From: Roseiarcus sp963809245
GTDB lineage: Bacteria; Pseudomonadota; Alphaproteobacteria; Rhizobiales; Beijerinckiaceae
Length of the DNA: 64,000 nt
Direction: 5' to 3'
Assembly: GCA_963809245.1 (NCBI GenBank)
Contig: CAWEIU010000001.1
Location: 496,001 to 560,000 of the forward strand
The translations under genes and the position numbers were made by a program. The notes beneath the pieces were generated by a model. The model saw nothing but the letters and a program-made list of their open reading frames with translations, was not told the DNA's origin and ran no database searches. Positions within the stretch are counted from its first letter, which is position 1. Each line of letters starts with the position of its first letter. Below, piece after piece: positions 1 through 8,128 of the stretch.

Positions 1-6
1 GTTCCC

Positions 7-243
7 GTGGCCGCCAACGCCCGCATCAACTGGACCAACGCGACGACGCTCGGCAGCGTCGCGGTGCTGGTCGGCACTGAACTCGTCGGAGCCGGCGGCG
101 CAGCGGGCTGGGCGATCGGCGGGCTGTTCCAGCTCGGCGACACGGTGACCCACATTCTCGAGGCGGTGTTCGTGCTGAGCGCGCTTTCCGCGCTCTACGC
201 CTTCCTCAAGGCCGCGCTCGCTCACGAGCCGATCCGGAGCTAG
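7..243 (+). CDS. Small two-helix membrane protein, possibly 5'-truncated by the window edge
   Basis: A 78-residue reading begins at a GTG six bases from the window edge. The frame is also open to base 1, so the true start may lie outside. Two hydrophobic stretches are visible, about residues 15-41 (Gly/Ala-rich, with LGSVAVLVGTELVGAGG) and 50-70 (ILEAVFVLSALSALYAF), which suggests a small inner-membrane protein with a short hydrophilic tail. No family was recognised. It ends next to the convergent luciferase-like gene on the other strand, with a 4-base overlap of the two stop regions. Confidence 0.6.
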   Translation: MAANARINWTNATTLGSVAVLVGTELVGAGGAAGWAIGGLFQLGDTVTHILEAVFVLSALSALYAFLKAALAHEPIRS

Positions 244-1289
244 GATCGGTCGCCTTTCCCAGCGATCGCCTCGCGCACCGCTGGCGCGACCACCGTTCCG
301 AAAAGTTCGATCGAGCGCATGACCGCCTGGTGCGTCATGGCGCCGACGCGCATCTGCATGAGATAGCGCTGGTGGCCGAAAATCTCGTGCTGGGCGAGAA
401 TCTTGGCGATCGCTTCGTCCGGCGTTCCGACGATCAGATGCCCGTTCGGCGCCCGCCCTTGCTCGAATTGCCCGCGCGTCAGACCCGGCCAGCCGCGTTC
501 GCGGCCGATGCGCGACATCGTCTCGGCATAGGGCGGGTAAAAGGCTTCGACCGCCGCCTCGCTGGTGTCGGCGAGGAAGCCGTGGCCATTGATGCCGAGC
601 GCGAGGCTCGCGGGATCATGGCCGCCGCGCGCGCCCGCCTCCCGATAGAGCCGGGCGAGGGGCGCAAAACGCGCCGGCTCGCCGCCAATGATCGCCAGCG
701 CCAGCGGCAGCCCGAGCACGCCGGCGCGCGCGACCGATTGCGGGGTGCCGCCGACGGCGATCCAGACGGGCAGGGGATCCTGCAAGGCGCGCGGATAGAC
801 GCCGAGCCCCCTGAGCGGCGCCCTCAGGCGCCCTTCCCATGTCACGCGCTCGCTGGCGCGGATGGCGAGCAGCAGGTCGAGCTTTTCTGCGAACAATTCG
901 TCGTAGTCGTCGAGGTCGTAGCCGAACAGCGGAAACGACTCGATGAACGAGCCGCGGCCCGCCATGATCTCGGCGCGGCCATGCGACAGCAGGTCCAGCG
1001 TCGCGAACTGCTGATAGACCCGAACGGGATCGTCGGAGCTGAGCACCGTCACCGCGCTCGAGAGACGAATTGTCTTCGTGCGCGCGGCTGCGTAGGCGAG
1101 CGCCACGGCGGGCGCCGAGATCGCGTAATCGGCCCTGTGATGTTCGCCAAGGGCGAAAACGTCGAGCCCGACGCCGTCGGCCAGCTCGATCTCCGCCATC
1201 GTCTCGGCAAGCGTGCGCTCGACGTTGATTGGTTGGCCGGTCGCCGGATCGCGGTCGGTTTCGACGAAGGTGTAGACGCCGAATTGCAT
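240..1289 (-). CDS. LLM-class flavin-dependent oxidoreductase
   Basis: A 349-residue protein of the bacterial luciferase-like monooxygenase superfamily, which uses reduced flavin (FMN or F420) to oxidise small organic substrates. The N-terminus starts with a TIM-barrel strand (MQFGVYTFVETDRDP). It is followed by the family-typical LGEHHR segment near residues 47-52 and by LSSAVTVLSSDDPVRVYQQFATLD around residues 76-100. Length and these motifs fit the stand-alone LLM oxidoreductases often misnamed alkanal monooxygenase. The substrate cannot be predicted. It stands alone, convergent with the gene at the window edge and divergent from the CMD-family gene about 190 bases away. Confidence 0.85.
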   Translation of the reverse strand: MQFGVYTFVETDRDPATGQPINVERTLAETMAEIELADGVGLDVFALGEHHRADYAISAPAVALAYAAARTKTIRLSSAVTVLSSDDPVRVYQQFATLDLLSHGRAEIMAGRGSFIESFPLFGYDLDDYDELFAEKLDLLLAIRASERVTWEGRLRAPLRGLGVYPRALQDPLPVWIAVGGTPQSVARAGVLGLPLALAIIGGEPARFAPLARLYREAGARGGHDPASLALGINGHGFLADTSEAAVEAFYPPYAETMSRIGRERGWPGLTRGQFEQGRAPNGHLIVGTPDEAIAKILAQHEIFGHQRYLMQMRVGAMTHQAVMRSIELFGTVVAPAVREAIAGKGDRS

Positions 1290-1475
1290 CGCTCACAGCT
1301 CCTGGCTCCCCGGCGCGTTGTATCCGCCCGCGAGGGGGCTGGCAAAGGCGAGAGCTCTCCTGTCGCTCCCGCCTTCGTGGCGGGTGGGCAGGCGCGCGTG
1401 AAAAAATCGGGGGCGTCGATACCGCCTGACAGAGGAAGGCTCTATGCTAGCTGGCGACACAGGGAGGAGAACGCC

Positions 1476-2060
1476 GTGAGCGTAAAGCCGATCAGCCGTT
1501 TTTCGGTTCCCGATCTTGCCGACGCGCCGCAGGACGTCCGCGAGCGGATTCTCCAGGTGCAGGAGAAGTCCGGCTTCGTGCCGAACGTGTTCCTCGTTCT
1601 GGCGCGGCGGCCCGATGAGTTCCGCGCCTTCTTCGCCTATCACGACGCGCTGATGGACAAGCCCGGCGGCCTCACCAAGGCCGAGCGCGAGATGATCGTG
1701 GTGGCGACTTCAGCCGCGAACCACTGCCATTACTGCGTCGTCGCACACGGCGCGATCCTTCGCATTCGCGCCAAGGATCCGCTGATCGCCGACCAGGTCG
1801 CGATCAACTACCGCAAGGCGGACATTCCGCCCAAGCACAAAGCGATGCTCGACTTCGCGCTTGCCGTCGCGACCCGCTCGCAGGAGGTGGAGGACGCCGA
1901 CATCAAGGCGCTGAAGGAGCACGGCTTCACGCCCGAGGACGTCTGGGACATCGCCGCGATCGCCGCCTTCTTCGCGATGTCGAACCGGCTCGCCAATGTC
2001 GCCAACATGCGCCCGAACGACGAGTTCTATGCGATGGGGCGGGGCGAGGGCGGACGCTGA
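1476..2060 (+). CDS. Carboxymuconolactone decarboxylase (AhpD-like) family peroxidase-related protein
   Basis: A 194-residue protein read from a GTG preceded by a strong ribosome-binding site (agggaggaga, 1461-1470). The frame is open much further upstream, but that part is only a shadow of the opposite gene. The CxxCxxxH redox motif is present as C84, C87 and H91 (NHCHYCVVAH), and the all-helical body fits the uncharacterised peroxidase-related group of the CMD/AhpD superfamily. Members reduce hydroperoxides or act as small-molecule decarboxylases. A cytoplasmic thiol peroxidase role is the likeliest guess. Transcribed alone, divergent from the luciferase-like gene. Confidence 0.85.
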   Translation: MSVKPISRFSVPDLADAPQDVRERILQVQEKSGFVPNVFLVLARRPDEFRAFFAYHDALMDKPGGLTKAEREMIVVATSAANHCHYCVVAHGAILRIRAKDPLIADQVAINYRKADIPPKHKAMLDFALAVATRSQEVEDADIKALKEHGFTPEDVWDIAAIAAFFAMSNRLANVANMRPNDEFYAMGRGEGGR

Positions 2061-2099
2061 CTTTATGGACGGCGGGGGTTCCTCGCGACCGGCGGTCGC

Positions 2100-2291
2100 C
2101 TAAACGGTGCGGACCGGGCCCCCATACCGCGCCACAAGCGGATCGGCCGTGAGGAGGGTCAAACCGTCGACGACAACTTGCGCGACGAGAATGCGGTCAA
2201 ACGGATCTTTGCGGATCGATGGCAGCCTCAACGTCTGAATCGCATGCGCTCCCGAGACGAACAACTCGCGACGGTCGTTGGCGACAAGTCA
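2100..2291 (-). pseudogene. Decayed VapC-type PIN-domain toxin, C-terminal fragment only
   Basis: Directly downstream of the antitoxin stop, the same minus-strand frame reads through a second stop and then encodes about 62 residues ending at a TAG (2100-2102). The reading includes KDPFDRILVAQ and DGLTLLTADP and ends in YGGPVRTV. This is the hallmark C-terminal third of VapC PIN ribonucleases (DPFDR...LVAQA...LTLVTAD). The N-terminal two thirds, with the first catalytic Asp and the central acidic residues, are absent, and there is no start codon or ribosome-binding site. The fragment is therefore a toxin remnant, probably left by an internal deletion. The antitoxin gene just upstream is intact. 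Confidence 0.75.
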
Positions 2292-2297
2292 GCGGTT

Positions 2298-2543
2298 TCA
2301 CGCTTTGCCCTGGAACAGCCGCTCGATCTCGGCTTCGGCCATTCGGTCGAAGTCGGCGGGAACGCGAATTCGGCCCCTGAGGAAGCCGATAGGGCGAATC
2401 TCGCGTGCCGCTGGCGGCTCCAGCGGCACGACTTTCACGAGCGGCTTGCCGGCTTTGGCGATAACGAACGCCTCTCCCTTGGCGGCCTTCTCGACGAGAC
2501 GCGACAGGTGCGTCCTGGCTTCACGGATGTTGTAGGTTTCCAT
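2298..2543 (-). CDS. Phd/VapB-type antitoxin, apparently orphan
   Basis: An 81-residue protein of the Phd/YefM antitoxin superfamily. The N-terminal half (METYNIREARTHLSRLVEKA, residues 1-20, then EAFVIAKAGKPLVKVVPL) is the DNA-binding and dimerisation part. The C-terminal segment IGFLRGRIRVPADFDRM...EIERLFQG matches the toxin-binding tail common in VapB partners of PIN toxins. Its toxin partner downstream survives only as a fragment. Upstream, at 2561-2587, a direct repeat and an inverted repeat form a plausible autoregulatory site. The protein may persist as a decoy antitoxin for related VapC toxins elsewhere in the genome. Confidence 0.85.
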   Translation of the reverse strand: METYNIREARTHLSRLVEKAAKGEAFVIAKAGKPLVKVVPLEPPAAREIRPIGFLRGRIRVPADFDRMAEAEIERLFQGKA

Positions 2544-2560
2544 TACAGCCTCGAGCTGAA

Positions 2561-2587
2561 CTTAGTCCAATGAGCTTAGTCCATTGG
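2561..2587 (-). promoter_or_regulatory. Putative operator of the antitoxin gene
   Basis: About 20 bases upstream of the antitoxin start lie two direct copies of cttagtcca (2561-2569 and 2575-2583), 14 bases apart. The second half also forms an inverted repeat, ccaatg (2567-2572) with cattgg (2582-2587). Repeats of this size just before a VapB/Phd gene usually bind the antitoxin or the toxin-antitoxin complex for autoregulation. The position and symmetry are visible; the function is inferred. Confidence 0.4.
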
Positions 2588-2624
2588 CAGGCAGCGCAAG
2601 TTCAGGAGTTTCGAGGGCCGCCTC

Positions 2625-5600
2625 TCACTCCTTCTTCCCCCAGCCGCCGCCGGTCGGCGTGACGATCTCGATCGCTTCGCCCGCCTCCAGCACCGTCTGG
2701 GCGCAGCCCTGCAACTCCTCACGCCGTCCGTCGTTGCGGCGCACGATGTTGTGGCCGAGTTCGCCGGGTTCGCCGCCGTCGACGCCGAAATTCGGGACGC
2801 GGCGATGGCCGCTGAGGATGGCGAGCTCCATGCCCTGGCGAAAGCGCAGCCGACGCAGCGTGCCGTCGCCGGCCTTCCATTGCCCCTTGCCGCCGGAGCC
2901 GCGCCGGATGTGAAAGTCCTCGAGCACAACGGGGAAGCGCGATTCCAGGACTTCCGGGTCGGTCAGCCGCGAATTGGTCATGTGCGTATGCACGCCGCTC
3001 GCGCCGTCGAAGCCGGGGCCGGCCGGCGCGCCCGAGCAGATCGTCTCGTAATATTGGTAGCGCGCGTCGCCGAAAGTCAGGTTGTTCATCGTGCTCTGAG
3101 CCGAGCTCAGCGCGTGCAACGCGCCGAACAACGTGTCGGTGACGGCCTGCGAAGTCTCGACATTGCCGGCCACCACCGCGGCGGGATAGCGCGGCGACAA
3201 CATCGATCCTTCCGGGATGATGATGCGGATCGGCCTGAGACACCCGGCGTTCATCGGGATCTCGTCCTCGACCATCACGCGGAACACATACAGCACCGCC
3301 GCGCGCGCGACCGGCTCGGGCGCGTTGAAGTTGGTGGCTTGCTGCGGCGACGTGCCGGTGAAGTCCACGGTCGCTTCTCGCGCTTGCCGATCGACGGTGA
3401 TCTTCACTTTGATCACCGCGCCCTGATCCATCTCGGTCGCGAACTCGCTGTCCTTCAGCCGGTCGATCACCCGGCGCACGCTCTCGGCGGCGTTGTCCTG
3501 CACGTGGCCCATATAGGCCTGCACGGTTTCGAGGGAGAACGCCTCGACCATGTGGCGCAATTCGCGCGCGCCCTTCTCGTTGGCGGCGATCTGCGCCTTC
3601 AGATCGTTGACGTTCTGCAGCGGATTGCGCGCGGGATAGGGGCCGCTCGCCAGCAGTTCGTAAAGCTCCTTCTCGCGGAACCGGCCGCGCTCGACCAGCA
3701 GGAAATTGTCGATATAGACGCCTTCCTCGACAATGTTCGTCGCACGCGGGCTCATCGAGCCCGGCGCAATGCCGCCGACGTCCGCGTGGTGACCGCGCGA
3801 AGCGGTCCAGAACAGGATCTTCTCGCCCTTGTCGTCGAACACCGGCGTGCAGACGGTGATGTCGGGCAGATGCGTGCCGCCGTTGTAGGGCGCGTTGAGC
3901 GCGAAGACGTCGCCAGGGTGGATATTGCCCTCGTTGAGGCGGATGATCGTTTCGACCGAGCGGTCCATCGAGCCGAGATGCACCGGCATATGCGGCGCGT
4001 TGGCGACGAGGCGCCCCTCGGCGTCGAACACCGCGCAGGAGAAGTCCAGCCGCTCCTTGATGTTGACGGAATAGGCCGTGTTCTGCAGCGTCACGCCCAT
4101 CTGCTCGGCGATCGACATGAAGAGATTGTTGAAGATCTCGAGCATGACCGGATCGGCCTTGGAGCCGATCGCCTCGCGCCGGACGGCTTCCTTCACCCGC
4201 CGCAGCACGACATGGTTCTTTACGGTCACTTCCGCGCGCCAGCCGTCCTCGACGACGATCGTCTGGTGCGGCTCGATGATGAGCGCCGGGCCCATGACAT
4301 TGGCGCCGAGCGGGATGTTCTGGCGCAAGTAGACGTTCGCCTCGCGCCATGCCCCGTTCGAGAAGAACCGGCTCGCGCGCTCGGGCGAGGGCGAGGCCGC
4401 CTCGCCGATCGGCTGCGCGCGTTCATCGAATGGCGCGGCGCCGCCGATCGCCTCGACGTTCACCGCTTCGATGACGAGCGCCTTGCTCGGATCGATGAAG
4501 CCGAAGCGCGCCTTATGCGCCGTTTCGAAATCGCGCTTCATCGCGCTGGGTTCGCGGAACTCGACCTCGAGGGCGGTGTCAGCGCCGGCGTAGCGCAATT
4601 GCGCGCGCCGGCGCAGCTTGACTTCGTCGCGCGCGACGCCTTGCCCCACGACTTCCTGCGCCGCCTCGTCGCCGAGACGCTGCAGCAGGGCGGCGAGACG
4701 CTCCAGCGCTTCGTCGCTCAGAGGCTCCTCGACGCCCTGGCTGCGATGGGCGGTGATGTCGGCGAGCCCCATGCCGTAGGCGGAGAGCAGCGAGGAGAGC
4801 GGATGGATCAGCACCGTCTTGATCGCCAGCGCGTCCGCGACGTCGCAGGCGTGCTGACCGCCGGCGCCGCCGAAGCAATTGAGCGCATAGCGCGTCACGT
4901 CGTAGCCGCGCGCGACGGAGATCTTCTTGATCGCCTCGGCCATCTTTGCGACGGCGATGGCGACGAAGCCGTCCGCGACCTCCTCAGGACTACGCCCGTC
5001 GCCGATCTCGGACGCCAGCGCCTCGAACCCCGTGCGCACGCTCTCCGCGTCGAGCGGCTGATCCTGCCCAGCGCCGAAGATCTTGGGGAAGAAATCCTGA
5101 TTCAGCTTGCCGGTCATCAGATTGGCGTCGGTGACGGCGAGCGGTCCGCCGCGCCGATAGCATTTGGGGCCGGGATCGGCGCCCGCCGAATCCGGGCCGA
5201 CGCGAAAGCGGGCGCCGTCGAAATGCAAAATCGAGCCGCCGCCGGCCGCGACGGTGTGGATCATCATCATCGGCGCCCGCATGCGCACGCCCGCGACCTC
5301 GGTCTCGAAAGCCCGTTCGTAAGACCCGTCGAAATGCGCGACGTCGGTCGAGGTGCCGCCCATGTCGAAGCCGATCACCTCGTCGAAACCGGCGCTGCGT
5401 CCGGTCTGAGCCATTGCGACGACGCCGCCGGCGGGGCCTGAGAGGATGGCGTCCTTGCCGGCGAAGAGATGCGCCGCCGTGAGCCCGCCCGAGGACATCA
5501 TGAACATGAGGCGCGCGCCGGTCCGATCCGCTTCGAGCGCCTTCGAGACGCGCGCGACATAGCGCGAGAGAATCGGCGAGAGATAGGCGTCGACCACGGT

Positions 5601-6266
5601 CGTGTCGCCGCGCCCGACGAGCTTGATGAGCGGCGAGCATTCATGACTGACGGAGACCTGGGCGAAGCCGAGCGAACGGGCGGCCTGCGCGACGAGCCGC
5701 TCATGTGCGGGATAGCGGTATGCGTGCATGAACACGATGGCGACCGCGTTGAAGCCCTCCGCCTTGGCGCGCGCGAGCGCGTCGCGAGCGGCGTCGAGGT
5801 CGGGCTTCGTCTCGACGGTCCCGTCGGCGAGAACGCGTTCGTCGATCTCCAGCACTTCGGAATAGAGCTGGTCCGGCTTGATGATGTTGCGGGCGAAAAT
5901 CTTCGGTCGCGCCTGGTAGCCGATCTCCAGCGCGTCGCGGAATCCGCGCGTCGTCACCAGGAGCGTGCGCTCGCCGCGGCGTTCGAGCAGCGCATTGGTG
6001 GCGACGGTGGTGCCCATCTTGACGACGCCGATCGCGCCGGCGGGGATCGACGCGCCTCGGGCGAGGCCGAGCAGGTCGCGGATCGCCTGGACCGCGGCGT
6101 CGTCATAGGCCGGGTTCTCGGAGAGCAGCTTGCGCGCGTGGAGCCGGCCGTTGGGATCGCGGCCGATGACGTCGGTGAAGGTGCCTCCGCGGTCGACCCA
6201 GAAATCCCATTGTCCGGACGCGGACGGGGTCCCTTGCGAAACGGAATCGGCCAAGTGACGCTCCAT
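2625..6266 (-). CDS. oplAH: ATP-dependent 5-oxoprolinase, fused hydantoinase A/B type
   Basis: A 1213-residue protein that joins the two halves of the hydantoinase/oxoprolinase family in one chain. Residues 1 to about 690 form the HyuA-like ATP-binding part, with DRGGTFTDV at 25-33, GFDMGGTSTDVAHFDG near the middle, and FGGAGGQHACDVAD. The rest is the HyuB-like part, beginning around DPVMLEIFNNLFMSIAEQMG and ending in the Gly-rich TPTGGGWGKKE tail. The expected reaction is opening of 5-oxo-L-proline to glutamate with ATP hydrolysis; hydantoin or N-substituted analogues are possible substrates. The ATG at 6266 is chosen because the conserved N-terminus begins about 20 residues later; the open frame upstream of it lies over the regulator gene. 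It is divergent from the MarR-type regulator. Confidence 0.9.
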   Translation of the reverse strand: MERHLADSVSQGTPSASGQWDFWVDRGGTFTDVIGRDPNGRLHARKLLSENPAYDDAAVQAIRDLLGLARGASIPAGAIGVVKMGTTVATNALLERRGERTLLVTTRGFRDALEIGYQARPKIFARNIIKPDQLYSEVLEIDERVLADGTVETKPDLDAARDALARAKAEGFNAVAIVFMHAYRYPAHERLVAQAARSLGFAQVSVSHECSPLIKLVGRGDTTVVDAYLSPILSRYVARVSKALEADRTGARLMFMMSSGGLTAAHLFAGKDAILSGPAGGVVAMAQTGRSAGFDEVIGFDMGGTSTDVAHFDGSYERAFETEVAGVRMRAPMMMIHTVAAGGGSILHFDGARFRVGPDSAGADPGPKCYRRGGPLAVTDANLMTGKLNQDFFPKIFGAGQDQPLDAESVRTGFEALASEIGDGRSPEEVADGFVAIAVAKMAEAIKKISVARGYDVTRYALNCFGGAGGQHACDVADALAIKTVLIHPLSSLLSAYGMGLADITAHRSQGVEEPLSDEALERLAALLQRLGDEAAQEVVGQGVARDEVKLRRRAQLRYAGADTALEVEFREPSAMKRDFETAHKARFGFIDPSKALVIEAVNVEAIGGAAPFDERAQPIGEAASPSPERASRFFSNGAWREANVYLRQNIPLGANVMGPALIIEPHQTIVVEDGWRAEVTVKNHVVLRRVKEAVRREAIGSKADPVMLEIFNNLFMSIAEQMGVTLQNTAYSVNIKERLDFSCAVFDAEGRLVANAPHMPVHLGSMDRSVETIIRLNEGNIHPGDVFALNAPYNGGTHLPDITVCTPVFDDKGEKILFWTASRGHHADVGGIAPGSMSPRATNIVEEGVYIDNFLLVERGRFREKELYELLASGPYPARNPLQNVNDLKAQIAANEKGARELRHMVEAFSLETVQAYMGHVQDNAAESVRRVIDRLKDSEFATEMDQGAVIKVKITVDRQAREATVDFTGTSPQQATNFNAPEPVARAAVLYVFRVMVEDEIPMNAGCLRPIRIIIPEGSMLSPRYPAAVVAGNVETSQAVTDTLFGALHALSSAQSTMNNLTFGDARYQYYETICSGAPAGPGFDGASGVHTHMTNSRLTDPEVLESRFPVVLEDFHIRRGSGGKGQWKAGDGTLRRLRFRQGMELAILSGHRRVPNFGVDGGEPGELGHNIVRRNDGRREELQGCAQTVLEAGEAIEIVTPTGGGWGKKE

Positions 6267-6295
6267 GAATCTGATCGAGGTTTGACTTTGTAAGC

Positions 6296-6311
6296 AACTT
6301 ATCGATAAGTT
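6296..6311. promoter_or_regulatory. Perfect 16-bp palindrome, probable MarR-type operator
   Basis: The sequence AACTTATCGATAAGTT is a perfect inverted repeat. It sits in the 75-base gap between the divergent 5-oxoprolinase and MarR-type regulator genes. MarR-family dimers bind palindromes of 16-20 bp in exactly this setting, so the site probably controls both genes. The local AT-richness also suggests that promoter elements overlap it. Confidence 0.6.
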
Positions 6312-6341
6312 ATCAGCATCGCAAGCGAACAGGACCCAGCA

Positions 6342-6881
6342 GTGGCCAAACCTCTGCAAGAAACGCCGCGGGCGCATGGGGTCGGACCGGTCGTCTCGTC
6401 CGCGCACTTGGCGGCCGGCGGCAGCCCGGCGTTGTCGGAATTCGAGTTCGGCCTGATTTTGGCGAGCCACGCCTTCCTGCGCTGGATCGTGCGCGCCATG
6501 GCGGCCGCCGGCTTTCCCGATCTCTCGCCCATCGACGTGATGACGCTCCATTCGATCAATCATCGCCAGCGCGGCAAACGCCAAGCCGACATCTGCCTCG
6601 TGCTCAACATCGAGGACACGCACCTCGTCGCCTACGCGATCAAGAAGCTCGAACGCCTCGGCCTCGTCAGGAGCGAGATTGTCGCCAAGGAGAAGATCGT
6701 ATCGGTGACCGAGCGCGGCGACGCGGCTTGCCGCGCCTATCGCGAGATTCGCGAACGCGTGCTCGTCGATCCCGTCAAGGCGCTCGGCTTCGAGGAGGAA
6801 GGTCTGTCCCAATTGGCGGCGCGCCTGCGGGCGCTCTCGGGGCAGTACGACCAAGCGGCGCGGGCCGCAGCGAGCCTCTGA
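6342..6881 (+). CDS. Winged-helix MarR-type transcriptional regulator
   Basis: A 179-residue protein starting at GTG. Residues about 25-150 form a MarR-like winged helix. The recognition region is QADICLVLNIEDTHLVAYAI followed by KKLERLGLVRSEIVAKEKIVSVTERG, the wing. The sequence resembles the predicted MarR-group regulators that lie next to 5-oxoprolinase or hydantoinase genes. It is divergent from oplAH with a perfect palindrome between them, so it probably regulates that gene and itself, perhaps sensing oxoproline or a related amide. The effector is not evident. Confidence 0.85.
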   Translation: MAKPLQETPRAHGVGPVVSSAHLAAGGSPALSEFEFGLILASHAFLRWIVRAMAAAGFPDLSPIDVMTLHSINHRQRGKRQADICLVLNIEDTHLVAYAIKKLERLGLVRSEIVAKEKIVSVTERGDAACRAYREIRERVLVDPVKALGFEEEGLSQLAARLRALSGQYDQAARAAASL

Positions 6882-7017
6882 CTCTGTCGGGCCGCGGCTG
6901 TGGAACACACGCTCGTGAACACGCCGCGTTCGCCGCGCCGATTGACTTTCGCTCCGATCCCGTCAGCTTTCGCTCCGCGCGGCGGCTGGACGCGCGCCAT
7001 TGCGAGGCTGAGAATCA

Positions 7018-7998
7018 ATGGATTACGTACGATTTGGCAACACCGGCATGAAAGTGTCGAGGCTCTGCCTCGGCTGCATGACGTATGGCTCGAAGAGGTG
7101 GCGCGACTGGGTCCTCGAAGAAGAGGAGTCGCGCCCGTTCATCAAGCGCGCCCTCGAATTGGGGATCAATTTCTTCGACACCGCCGACGTCTATTCGGTG
7201 GGCGCGAGCGAGGAAATCGTCGGTCGCGCGCTCAAGGATTTCGCTAAGCGCGACGAAGTCGTCATCGCGACGAAGGTGTACAACCCGATGGGCCCCGGCG
7301 TGAACGCGCGCGGCCTTTCCAGGAAGCACATCATGGACGCGATCGACGCCTCGCTGAAGCGCCTCGGCACGGACTACGTCGATCTCTATCAGATCCATCG
7401 CTTCGACTATCAAACCCCGATCGAGGAGACGGTCGAGGCGCTGAGCGACGTCGTGCGCGCCGGCAAGGCGCTCTATGTCGGCGCCTCCTCGATGTGGACG
7501 TGGCAGTTCGCGCGCATGATCTCGGTCGCGCGCGAGCGCGGCTTCGCCGAATTTGTCTCGATGCAGAATTTCTACAACCTCGTCTACCGCGAGGAAGAGC
7601 GCGAGATGATGAAGTTCTGCGCCGATCAGGGTCTCGCGGTCATTCCGTGGTCGCCGCTGGCGCGCGGATACCTCGCGGGCTCGGGCGTCGGCGAGACGGC
7701 CTCGACCGTGCGCGGGCGCACCGACGTCCATACGCGTGCGCTCGGCCTCGGCTCGCGTCAGGACGAGACGATCCGCCGCCGGGTCAACGAAGTCGCGGAG
7801 AAACACGGTACGAAGCCCGCTGTCGTCGCGCTCGCCTGGGTGCTCGCGAAATCCTACGTCACCGCGCCGATCGTCGGCGCCTCGAAGCCGCATCACCTCG
7901 AAGACGCGGTCGCGGCGCTTTCGCTGAAGCTCGACGCGCGCACCATCGCCAAGCTCGAAGAGCCCTATCAGCCCAAGCCCGTCGCCGGCCACGAGTAA
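7018..7998 (+). CDS. Aldo/keto reductase
   Basis: A 326-residue cytosolic NADPH-dependent aldo/keto reductase of the (beta/alpha)8 fold. The catalytic tetrad is complete: D54 and Y59 in FFDTADVYS, K86 in VVIATKVY, and H127 in LYQIHRFD. Early GNTGMKVSRLCLGCMTYG and late GTKPAVVALAWVLAKSYVTAPIVGASKPHHL are characteristic of the family, the latter part of the cofactor site. It reduces aldehydes or ketones; the substrate is unknown. It follows the regulator gene by 136 bases and is followed by a repeat element that may end transcription. Confidence 0.93.
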   Translation: MDYVRFGNTGMKVSRLCLGCMTYGSKRWRDWVLEEEESRPFIKRALELGINFFDTADVYSVGASEEIVGRALKDFAKRDEVVIATKVYNPMGPGVNARGLSRKHIMDAIDASLKRLGTDYVDLYQIHRFDYQTPIEETVEALSDVVRAGKALYVGASSMWTWQFARMISVARERGFAEFVSMQNFYNLVYREEEREMMKFCADQGLAVIPWSPLARGYLAGSGVGETASTVRGRTDVHTRALGLGSRQDETIRRRVNEVAEKHGTKPAVVALAWVLAKSYVTAPIVGASKPHHLEDAVAALSLKLDARTIAKLEEPYQPKPVAGHE

Positions 7999-8028
7999 CC
8001 GGGAGCGCGCGACCGTCGGAAACTGAGG

Positions 8029-8106
8029 GCCCTCATCCGGCGCTTCGCGCTACCTTCTCAAGGCGAATGCGTAGCATTCGTCCGCTCCCGCAGGCGGGAG
8101 AAGGGT
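8029..8106. repeat. REP-like palindromic intergenic element
   Basis: Between the convergent aldo/keto reductase and HAD genes lies an element beginning ccctcatccggcgcttcgcg and ending ctcccgcaggcgggagaagg. It contains two tight palindromes: cgaatgc-gta-gcattcg (8064-8080) and ctcccgcaggcgggag (8085-8100). The wording matches the widespread interspersed repeat of alphaproteobacterial genomes that usually sits between convergent genes. It may act as a bidirectional terminator. The copy number cannot be seen from one window. Confidence 0.65.
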
Positions 8107-8128
8107 TGGGGGCTGCTCAACTGAATAG

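Noticed and set aside
2751..5441. Long open frame on the plus strand opposite the 5-oxoprolinase gene
   Set aside because: It is Arg/Asp/His-rich with no family signal and lies antisense to a well-conserved enzyme. High-GC DNA often keeps such shadow frames open.
6267..6908. Upstream extension of the 5-oxoprolinase frame by about 214 codons
   Set aside because: It lies antisense to the MarR-type regulator and has no oxoprolinase similarity. The conserved N-terminus begins near 6266.
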